Part shown: piece by piece, positions 1 to 5,445 of the stretch
How positions within the stretch are numbered: position 1 is the first letter of the stretch
How the letters are laid out: the number at the start of each line of letters is the position of its first letter
NCBI GenBank assembly: GCA_945901215.1
Contig: CAMDKE010000180.1
Span: forward strand, 1 to 6,029
DNA: 6,029 nucleotides
Direction of reading: 5' to 3'
Source: Comamonas sp. lk
GTDB taxonomy: Bacteria > Pseudomonadota > Gammaproteobacteria > Burkholderiales > Burkholderiaceae_C
Notes under the pieces: model-generated
What the model was told of the DNA's origin: nothing
The model's input: the letters and a program-made list of their open reading frames with translations, nothing else
Databases searched by the model: none
Position numbers and translations under genes: made by a program

Positions 1-215
1 GCACGGTGGCCCAAGCGGTTCGCGGTGGCCAGACCTGCGTGCAGGCCCTGCAAGATGCGGCCATGGAGAACCTGCGCAGCACCGGCTGGAAGCCCGATTA
101 CGTGGCCCTGCGCCGCCGCTCGGACCTGCAAGCGCCCGCGCCAGGGGACGCCATGGTGGTGCTGGCCGCAGCGCGACTGGGAAACACCCGCTTGATCGAC
201 AACCTCGAGGTGTAG
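1..215 (+). CDS. panC: Pantoate--beta-alanine ligase (pantothenate synthetase), C-terminal fragment
   Basis: Only the last 70 codons are inside the window; the gene begins upstream, and the frame stays open to base 3. The GTG at 6-8 is therefore an internal valine, not a start. The enzyme joins pantoate and beta-alanine using ATP to make pantothenate, the precursor of coenzyme A, in the cytosol. The visible part matches the family's C-terminal end: a GWKPDYVALRRRSDL stretch, then VVLAAARLGNTRLIDNLEV just before a TAG stop. The AARLG-TRLIDN ending is very characteristic of PanC. The catalytic HIGH-like and KMSKS-like motifs lie in the missing N-terminal two thirds and cannot be checked. It is convergent with aspS, with 35 bases between the two stops, so the genes are not co-transcribed. 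Identification is firm; integrity of the whole gene is unknown. Confidence 0.93.
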   Translation, partial: TVAQAVRGGQTCVQALQDAAMENLRSTGWKPDYVALRRRSDLQAPAPGDAMVVLAAARLGNTRLIDNLEV

Positions 216-219
216 AGGC

Positions 220-233
220 CTGGGCAGCCCCAG
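220..233. terminator. Weak hairpin between convergent panC and aspS
   Basis: A perfect 5-bp G+C-rich stem (CTGGG / CCCAG) with a 4-base loop lies in the 35-base gap between the two convergent stops. It reads as a stem on both strands, so it could help end both transcripts. There is no T-run after it on either strand, so it is not a canonical intrinsic terminator. It is called mainly on position; chance occurrence is quite possible. Confidence 0.25.
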
Positions 234-250
234 ACCGCCCGAACCGTCGA

Positions 251-2092
251 CTAACCAGCCGCTTTGACAGGATCGACGCTTCGCAAGCGAATGTGCAATT
301 CGCGCAGCTGCTTTTCGTCCACCGGACTGGGCGCTTGGGTGAGCAAGCACTGGGCGCGCTGGGTTTTGGGGAAGGCGATCACGTCACGGATCGAATCCGC
401 GCCTGTCATCAGTGTGACCACCCGGTCCAGACCAAAGGCCAGGCCGCCGTGCGGCGGCGCACCGTATTGCAGGGCGTCGAGCAAAAAGCCAAACTTGAGC
501 TGCGCTTCTTCGGGCGTAATTTTCAGGGCATCAAAGACTTTTTGTTGCACATCGGCGCGGTGGATACGCACCGATCCGCCGCCCATTTCCCAGCCGTTGA
601 GCACCATGTCATAGCCCTTGGAGATGCACTTCTCAGGCGCGGTGACCATCCAGTCTTCGTGGCCGTCTTTGGGAGCGGTAAACGGGTGGTGCGTGGCGGT
701 GTAGCGCTGCGCTTCTTCGTCGTACTCGAACATCGGGAAGTCCACCACCCACATGGGGCGCCAGCCGGTCTCGAAAAGGCCGTTCTTTTTGCCAAACTCG
801 CTGTGACCTACTTTGAGGCGCAGTGCACCGATGGCGTCGTTGACGATTTTTTCCTTGTCTGCGCCAAAGAAAATCAGGTCGCCGTCTTGCGCGCCGGTGC
901 GCGCAAGCAATTCGGCAATGGCTTTGTCATGGATGTTTTTGACGATGGGGCTTTGCAGGCCCGGCCACCGCGAGGGGCCCTGCGGGCACGGACCTTTGGA
1001 GATGTCATTGACCCGGATATAGGCCAGACCTTTGGCGCCGTATATTTTGACAAACTCGGTGTAGGCGTCGATCTCGCCGCGGCTAATGCCGCCAGTTTCG
1101 ACCGAACCTCCCGGCACACGCAGTGCGACCACGCGCCCGCCCTTCATATTGGCAGCGCCCGAGAAAACCTTAAAGTCCACATCGGCCATCACGTCGGTTA
1201 GCTCGGTGAACGACAGCTTGACGCGCAAATCAGGCTTGTCTGAGCCATAGATGTGCATGGCATCGGCATAGCTCATGACCGGAAAATCACCCAGGTCCAC
1301 GCCAATCGTGTTCTTGAACACGGTGGTGATCATGCCTTGGAACATGTCGCGGATCTCTTCTTCGTCAAGGAAAGAGGTCTCGATATCAATCTGCGTGAAC
1401 TCAGGCTGCCGATCAGCGCGCAGGTCTTCATCGCGGAAGCACTTTGTGATCTGGTAGTAGCGGTCGAACCCGGCCACCATCAGCAGTTGCTTAAACAACT
1501 GGGGCGACTGGGGCAGCGCAAAAAACTGGCCGTCGTGCACACGGCTGGGAACCAAGTAGTCGCGCGCACCTTCAGGCGTACTTTTGGTCAGCATAGGAGT
1601 CTCAATGTCTACAAAGCCGTTGGCATCGAGAAACTTACGCACTTCCATGGAGACGCGGTAACGCAGCATCAAGTTGTTTTGCATGTAGGGGCGGCGCAGG
1701 TCGAGCACCCGGTGCGTCAGGCGCGTGGTCTCAGACAGGTTGTCGTCGTCGATCTGGAAGGGTGGCGTCACCGAGGGGTTGAGCACGATCAGCTCGTGGC
1801 AGAGCACTTCAATCTTGCCGCTCTTGAGGTTGTCGTTGACCGTGCCTTCCGGGCGGGCGCGCACCAGGCCCTTAACTTGCACGCAAAACTCGTTGCGCAG
1901 GCCTTCAGCTGTCTTGAACATACCAGCACGGTCAGGGTCGCAGACCACCTGCACATAGCCTTCGCGGTCGCGCAGGTCGACAAAAATAACACCGCCGTGG
2001 TCGCGTCGGCGATTCACCCAGCCGCACAGGGAAACGGTTTGGCCCAACAGGGCATCGGTCACGAGACCGCAATAATGGGAGCGCATGGCCAT
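251..2092 (-). CDS. aspS: Aspartyl-tRNA synthetase, bacterial type, probably non-discriminating (Asp/Asn)
   Basis: A class II aminoacyl-tRNA synthetase of 613 residues, close to the bacterial family's usual ~590, charging tRNA with aspartate in the cytosol. Domains in order: OB-fold anticodon-binding domain (about 1-110, with CGWVNRRRDHGG at 23-34); catalytic core with motif 1 around IETPML (163-168), the aspartate-site QSPQLFKQ (195-202) and motif 2 FRDEDLRADRQPEFTQID (219-236); the bacterial GAD insertion domain (about 290-410); then HHPFTAP (468-474) and motif 3 GLAFGLDRV (550-558). All key motifs look intact. His32 and Gly83 match the residues linked to tRNA-Asn recognition in Pseudomonas AspRS, where E. 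coli has Leu and Lys. About eight extra residues sit in the GAD region at 368-377. The first ATG (2090-2092) is chosen because GAAAG (2099-2103) lies 6 bases upstream; a second ATG at 2084-2086, giving MRSHYCG, is the alternative. It is last in the - strand block, 40 bases after the DUF502 gene. Confidence 0.97.
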   Translation of the reverse strand: MAMRSHYCGLVTDALLGQTVSLCGWVNRRRDHGGVIFVDLRDREGYVQVVCDPDRAGMFKTAEGLRNEFCVQVKGLVRARPEGTVNDNLKSGKIEVLCHELIVLNPSVTPPFQIDDDNLSETTRLTHRVLDLRRPYMQNNLMLRYRVSMEVRKFLDANGFVDIETPMLTKSTPEGARDYLVPSRVHDGQFFALPQSPQLFKQLLMVAGFDRYYQITKCFRDEDLRADRQPEFTQIDIETSFLDEEEIRDMFQGMITTVFKNTIGVDLGDFPVMSYADAMHIYGSDKPDLRVKLSFTELTDVMADVDFKVFSGAANMKGGRVVALRVPGGSVETGGISRGEIDAYTEFVKIYGAKGLAYIRVNDISKGPCPQGPSRWPGLQSPIVKNIHDKAIAELLARTGAQDGDLIFFGADKEKIVNDAIGALRLKVGHSEFGKKNGLFETGWRPMWVVDFPMFEYDEEAQRYTATHHPFTAPKDGHEDWMVTAPEKCISKGYDMVLNGWEMGGGSVRIHRADVQQKVFDALKITPEEAQLKFGFLLDALQYGAPPHGGLAFGLDRVVTLMTGADSIRDVIAFPKTQRAQCLLTQAPSPVDEKQLRELHIRLRSVDPVKAAG

Positions 2093-2132
2093 GGCGTGCT
2101 TTCAGAGCCCAAAGGGGGCAATCAAGGAATGG

Positions 2133-2789
2133 TTAGGGGTTCGTGGCAGCAGCAGCGACCGGTTCGGGACGCACGGTGGGGGAAACCGAGCCCATCGAAA
2201 TCACATAGGTCAGCGCTTCGTCGACGCTCATATCGAGTTCGATCACCTCGGCGCGTGGAAGCAACAAGAAATAACCGCCCGTGGGATTGGGCGTGGTGGG
2301 CACATAGACGCTGACAAAGTCTCCCGCTAAGTGCTGCGCCACTTCACCATCAGGCACACCGGTCTGAAAGGCAATCGTCCAACTGCCTTGGCGCGGAAAC
2401 TGCACCAGCAAGGCGGTACGAAACGCATTGCCATTGCTGGAGAACAGGGTGTCCGAAACCTTTTTGACACTGTTGTAAATCGACTTGACGACCGGTATGT
2501 GGGTAAACAAACGGTTCCAATGCTTGAGCCACCAACGCCCTGCCACGTTGGACACCAGCGCCCCGGTCAGCAGCATAAAGCCCAAGACCAGTATCACGCC
2601 CAAGCCCGGAATATGGCGCAAACGTTCCAGCGAGACGCCCATGGCGTCGGACGACACCGCCGACAGTGCAGAAAGAAAACTGCCAAACAGGCCATCGAGC
2701 ACGCTGGTCATCCACAGCAAGACCCAAATCGTGATTGCCAAGGGAAGCCAGACCATCAGGCCTGTAAGCAGGTATTTTTTGAACGGCAC
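2133..2789 (-). CDS. DUF502 family inner-membrane protein, function unknown
   Basis: A 218-residue protein with the layout of the DUF502 family (widespread in bacteria, also in plants), whose biochemical role is not established. There is a hydrophobic segment near the N-terminus (about 7-28) and a second one (about 62-82, after the family motif IPGLGVI at 60-66), so two membrane spans with a large soluble C-terminal part are likely. Further family hallmarks are IPVVKSIYNSVKKVSD (98-113) and VPTTPNPTGGYF (163-174), a conserved Pro/Gly loop. The last ~15 residues are an Ala/Pro-rich tail. The start is GTG at 2787-2789, preceded 6 bases upstream by a weak GGA (2796-2798); the MPFKKYLLTG beginning is usual for the family, which supports this start. 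It lies 34 bases after the FmdB-like gene and 40 bases before aspS, so it is probably translated from a shared mRNA. Family assignment is strong; no function is claimed. Confidence 0.9.
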   Translation of the reverse strand: MPFKKYLLTGLMVWLPLAITIWVLLWMTSVLDGLFGSFLSALSAVSSDAMGVSLERLRHIPGLGVILVLGFMLLTGALVSNVAGRWWLKHWNRLFTHIPVVKSIYNSVKKVSDTLFSSNGNAFRTALLVQFPRQGSWTIAFQTGVPDGEVAQHLAGDFVSVYVPTTPNPTGGYFLLLPRAEVIELDMSVDEALTYVISMGSVSPTVRPEPVAAAATNP

Positions 2790-2823
2790 GGTCTATCCAA
2801 TCCGAAGTTGCGGCAACAAAGGT

Positions 2824-3195
2824 TCAGCTGCTGGCCGCCGCAGAAGGCGCAGGGCCTGAGGCCGTTGGCGCTGCCGTTGCAGGGGCAGCAGGGGTCACGG
2901 CGGGCGTGGCGGCAGGTGCAGCAGAATCGGACGCAGCAGCCCCTGCCACATTGGCGCCATCGCCGGCAGGTGTGGTCTCAGGGGCATCCTGCTTAGCCGC
3001 GCCGGTGTTTTTGTCGCCACGAAAATCGGTAACGTACCAACCCGATCCCTTGAGTTGGAAACCCGCCGCAGTCACTTGCTTTTTGAATTCGGGTTTGCTG
3101 CAGCTTGGGCAATCCGACAGGGGCGCGTCGGAAATTTTTTGCAAAACGTCCTTGGCAAATCCACAGGATTCGCACTTGTAGGCGTATATGGGCAT
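2824..3195 (-). CDS. FmdB-type zinc-ribbon protein with low-complexity tail
   Basis: A 123-residue protein whose N-terminal half is the FmdB/CxxC regulatory-type zinc ribbon. It opens with MPIYAYKCESCG, and two Cys pairs (C8/C11 and C29/C32) should bind one zinc ion. The ribbon is followed by the family's FQLKGSGWYVTDFRG (47-61). Residues from about 66 to the end are almost only Ala, Pro, Thr, Ser and Gly, probably a disordered tail. The family is named after a putative regulator in methylotroph formamidase operons, but its general function is unproven. The start is ATG 3193-3195, because MPIYxYxCxxCG begins the family and AGAGG (3205-3209) sits 9 bases upstream. The longer frame from a TTG at 3223-3225 adds ten residues that do not belong to the family. 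It follows ubiB by 53 bases and precedes the DUF502 gene by 34. Confidence 0.92.
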   Translation of the reverse strand: MPIYAYKCESCGFAKDVLQKISDAPLSDCPSCSKPEFKKQVTAAGFQLKGSGWYVTDFRGDKNTGAAKQDAPETTPAGDGANVAGAAASDSAAPAATPAVTPAAPATAAPTASGPAPSAAASS

Positions 3196-3233
3196 AGCGT
3201 AGGGCCTCTGACGGTCGGGTGGCAAAGCCTTCG

Positions 3234-3239
3234 ATTATA
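3234..3239 (-). promoter_or_regulatory. Candidate -10 box ahead of the fmdB-like gene
   Basis: On the - strand the hexamer is a perfect TATAAT, lying 38 bases upstream of the fmdB-like ATG, in the only sizeable gap between ubiB and aspS. Transcription would start near 3227, giving a leader of about 30 bases that still includes the AGAGG ribosome site. No good -35 hexamer is seen at 16-18 bases, and there is no TGn extension, so the promoter would be weak or activator-dependent. It is flanked by a perfect 6-bp inverted repeat (3220-3225 and 3242-3247), a possible operator. If real, it gives fmdB-DUF502-aspS its own transcript, separate from the ubi genes. Confidence 0.4.
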
Positions 3240-3248
3240 GGTTGCCAG

Positions 3249-4820
3249 CTACCAAATATGCAGTTTCCAAAGCAGGGGCATGGCCAGTACACCCAGCACA
3301 AAACCAGCGCCGATGTACAAAAGCCGCTTTAACCAGGTTTGCGTCCTCTGCTGCTCGCGCACCAATTGCTCGAGCAAAGCCCGTTCGCGCGCGTCGGCGC
3401 CGCCTCGCTGCAAAAACGTGTGAAAGAGCAGCGGCAGCTCTGGCAGCAGCTTGGCGTACTGGGGCGCCTGGGCCTTGAGTTCGGTCCAAAGCCTTTGCGG
3501 GCCGACCTGCTTGACCATCCACTGCTCTAAAAACGGCTTGGCAGTGGCCCACAAATCGAGCTCAGGATCCAGATCGCGCCCCAGGCCTTCCACGTTAAGC
3601 AGGGTTTTTTGCAGCAAAACCAGCTGGGGTTGGATCTCGACTTGGAAGCGGCGCGAGGTCTGGAACAAGCGCATGAGCACCAGCCCTAGTGAAATTTCTT
3701 TCAGCGGTCGGTCAAAGTAGGGCTCGCATACGGCACGCACGGCCGCCTCCAGCTCGTCGACCCGCGTGGCTGCCGGTACCCAGCCCGATTCAATGTGCAA
3801 CTGGGCCACGCGTTTGTAGTCACGCCGAAAAAATGCCACAAAGTTTTGGGCCAGGTAGTCCTTGTCCACCGCCGTGAGTGTGCCCACAATGCCAAAGTCC
3901 AGCGAGATATAGCGGCCAAAAGTGCGCGAATCGACGCTGACCAAGATGTTGCCGGGGTGCATATCGGCGTGGAAAAACCCGTCCCGAAAGACCTGGGTAA
4001 AAAACAGGGTGACACCATCGCGCGCGAGTTTGGGAATATCGACACCGGCTTGGCGCAACTTGTCTACTTGGTTAATGGGAATGCCGTCCATCCACTCCAT
4101 AACTAAAACACTGGTGGTGCAATAGTCCCACAACATCTCAGGAATGAGCACCAGGTTAAGGCCCTCCATGTTGCGGCGCAACTGGGCGGCACTGGAGGCC
4201 TCCCGCACCAAGTCCAGCTCATCATGCAGGTACTTGTCGAATTCGGCCACCACCTCTCGGGGCTTTAGGCGTCGGCCGTCGGTTGAAAGCCACTCCACCG
4301 TGCTGGCCATCAGGCGCATCAAGGCCAGGTCTTTGTCAATGGCTTGGAGCATGCCGGGACGCAGCACCTTGACGGCCACGTTGCGCTCCTGGCCATTGGA
4401 CTGGCGCACTACCGCACGGTGCACCTGCGCAATGGAGGCACTGGCCACAGGAGTGTGGTCAAACGAAACAAACAGCTGGTTAAGGGGCTTGCCCAAAGCA
4501 CGCTCGACAGCAGCCACCGCCAGATCGGACGCAAAAGGTGCGACCCTGTCCTGTAATTTGGCCAGCTCCAGCGCGATATCGGCGGGCAAAAGGTCACGGC
4601 GGGTGGACAAGACCTGACCGAGTTTGACAAAAATGGGGCCTAAATGTTCCAAAGCCAAGCGCAGGCGCTCGGCGCGGGGCGTATCCAGACGGCGACCCGT
4701 GGCCAACACGCGCACCAACATGCGTGCCCACGGCCTTTGGATGCTGCCCAGCAGCAGCACATCCAAACCATAGCGCAGCACCACATACAGGATGAACGCG
4801 CCGCGAAAGAGCCGGGTCAT
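3249..4820 (-). CDS. ubiB: UbiB, atypical kinase-like ATPase for ubiquinone biosynthesis
   Basis: A 523-residue member of the UbiB/ADCK/COQ8 family, needed for aerobic ubiquinone synthesis; members have ATPase rather than ordinary protein-kinase activity and are thought to help present or extract membrane-bound intermediates. Family-specific features are visible: KLGQ (66-69) within the FVKLGQVLSTRRDLLP stretch, the Ala-rich loop ASASIAQVH (126-134) in place of a Gly-rich loop, the ATP-site lysine in VAVK (K151), ELD (201-203), the HADMHPGN loop (D286, N291) and metal-binding DFG (308-310). A hydrophobic N-terminal stretch (about 8-25) and a C-terminal membrane segment (about 499-517) are present. 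E. coli UbiB is about 546 residues with two C-terminal spans; here I see only one before the protein ends. The ATG at 4818-4820 overlaps the ubiJ stop (ATGA) and has GAAGG (4827-4831) 6 bases upstream inside ubiJ, so translation is probably coupled. Confidence 0.96.
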   Translation of the reverse strand: MTRLFRGAFILYVVLRYGLDVLLLGSIQRPWARMLVRVLATGRRLDTPRAERLRLALEHLGPIFVKLGQVLSTRRDLLPADIALELAKLQDRVAPFASDLAVAAVERALGKPLNQLFVSFDHTPVASASIAQVHRAVVRQSNGQERNVAVKVLRPGMLQAIDKDLALMRLMASTVEWLSTDGRRLKPREVVAEFDKYLHDELDLVREASSAAQLRRNMEGLNLVLIPEMLWDYCTTSVLVMEWMDGIPINQVDKLRQAGVDIPKLARDGVTLFFTQVFRDGFFHADMHPGNILVSVDSRTFGRYISLDFGIVGTLTAVDKDYLAQNFVAFFRRDYKRVAQLHIESGWVPAATRVDELEAAVRAVCEPYFDRPLKEISLGLVLMRLFQTSRRFQVEIQPQLVLLQKTLLNVEGLGRDLDPELDLWATAKPFLEQWMVKQVGPQRLWTELKAQAPQYAKLLPELPLLFHTFLQRGGADARERALLEQLVREQQRTQTWLKRLLYIGAGFVLGVLAMPLLWKLHIW

Positions 4821-5377
4821 GCACGGCCTTCGGGCGCAGCGCCGGCTTTTGCGGCACTGGCGCGACGATCCACAAAACTGCGCAAAGCCTGGGCCAGATT
4901 GCGGCAGTTTTGCACTAGCAGGTGGGCTGGCACGTCGCCCAGCAGGCGAGCCACATCAGCCTCTATATCCCAACGCACATGGTCGATCAACCAATTCACT
5001 TCGCCCGCGAGCTGCACATCGCCCTCTACCCGAACAGCCGGTTTGCCCCCCTGCAACAGCGCCTGAACCAGGGGCCAGGGTGAGGTTTCGGTGAGCGTCA
5101 AGGTCAAATCGGCATCAACCGGATCGGCTGTCAGTTCCAGCAAGCCTGCAGGCGTAATGGTGATGGGAAAAACCAGCGGACCCCACTGCACCCGAATATG
5201 GCGCCCGGCTTGGCGGGCTAAGCGGCTGTTGGCCTGGGGCTCCTGCATCAACACATGGTTGACCAGCAACACCATGCGCCTTTGGGACTCTTCGATCACC
5301 CAAGCGGGCGGGGTCAATGGGAACTTGAACTCTTGCAAAAAAGTCTCAAACGAAGAAAAAGGGGACTGTGTTGCCAT
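4817..5377 (-). CDS. ubiJ: UbiJ, SCP2-domain ubiquinone biosynthesis accessory factor
   Basis: A 186-residue protein of the UbiJ family (E. coli UbiJ is about 201). UbiJ has an SCP2 (sterol carrier protein 2) lipid-binding fold and, with UbiK, serves the soluble Ubi complex that modifies the hydrophobic intermediates. The SCP2-like part spans roughly 35-140: the helix RRMVLLVNHVLMQEP (33-47), a beta-rich stretch through VQWGPLVFPITITPAG (63-78), and VRVEGDVQLAGEVNWL (115-130), the usual end of the fold. The ending (about 150-186) is helical, then Ala-rich. It lies directly before ubiB with a 4-base ATGA overlap, the context that most strongly separates UbiJ from other SCP2 proteins. The ATG at 5375-5377 fits the family N-terminus, but there is no well-spaced ribosome site: GGGGA sits only 2 bases upstream, inside a hairpin that holds the ATG in its loop. 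The Tim44-like gene ends 68 bases upstream. Confidence 0.92.
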   Translation of the reverse strand: MATQSPFSSFETFLQEFKFPLTPPAWVIEESQRRMVLLVNHVLMQEPQANSRLARQAGRHIRVQWGPLVFPITITPAGLLELTADPVDADLTLTLTETSPWPLVQALLQGGKPAVRVEGDVQLAGEVNWLIDHVRWDIEADVARLLGDVPAHLLVQNCRNLAQALRSFVDRRASAAKAGAAPEGRA

Positions 5378-5384
5378 AGTCCCC
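5361..5384 (-). promoter_or_regulatory. Inverted repeat enclosing the ubiJ start codon
   Basis: Bases 5361-5367 (GGGGACT on the + strand) and 5378-5384 (AGTCCCC) are a perfect 7-bp inverted repeat with a 10-base loop. In the ubiJ mRNA the 5' arm holds the only purine-rich sequence next to the start (GGGGA), the loop begins with the AUG, and the 3' arm falls in codons 4-6. Such a stem could hide the ribosome site and lower or regulate ubiJ translation, or make it depend on ribosomes arriving from the gene upstream. The structure is read directly; the regulatory role is inferred, and a 7-bp repeat can arise by chance. Confidence 0.35.
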
Positions 5385-5397
5385 GATTATTCCCGAT

Positions 5398-5413
5398 GTG
5401 CGCGCCGGCGCAC
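5398..5413. other. GC-rich hairpin in the Tim44-like/ubiJ gap
   Basis: A perfect 6-bp stem (GTGCGC / GCGCAC) with the 4-base loop GCCG lies in the 68-base gap. On the + strand it is followed by GC and then TTTT, which resembles an intrinsic terminator, but no + strand gene leads into it. On the - strand, the direction of the flanking genes, no T-run follows. It might partly end the Tim44-like transcript, protect a 3' end, or mean nothing. Confidence 0.3.
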
Positions 5414-5445
5414 GCTTTTGAGACCTTGGATTGGGACCGGTGCGC

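Noticed and set aside
293..1201. Open frame of 302 codons on the + strand opposite the 3' half of aspS
   Set aside because: Antisense shadow of aspS with no recognisable domain and no ribosome site; the real gene on the other strand explains the base pattern.
1253..2314. Long open frame of 353 codons on the + strand opposite aspS and the end of the DUF502 gene
   Set aside because: It is antisense to a fully intact aspS, matches no family I recognise, is rich in His, Gln and Ala as expected for a G+C-rich shadow frame, and runs across the gap into the next gene.
2331..2996. Open frame of 221 codons on the + strand opposite the DUF502 and FmdB-like genes
   Set aside because: It crosses two confidently identified genes, is Gln/Arg/His-rich, and resembles no protein family.
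3196..3225. Ten-codon N-terminal extension of the FmdB-like protein from a TTG
   Set aside because: The family begins at MPIYxYxCxxCG; the ATG at 3193-3195 has a ribosome site 9 bases upstream, and the extension would overlap that leader.
5382..5397. Direct repeat CCCGAT at 5382-5387 and 5392-5397, spaced by exactly 10 bases
   Set aside because: Only two 6-base copies in a short gap, partly inside the ubiJ start hairpin; too short to call an operator without comparative data.
5398..5418. Hairpin followed by TTTT on the + strand, resembling an intrinsic terminator
   Set aside because: No + strand gene leads into it; the flanking genes run the other way, where no T-run follows. Kept only as a hairpin of unknown role.
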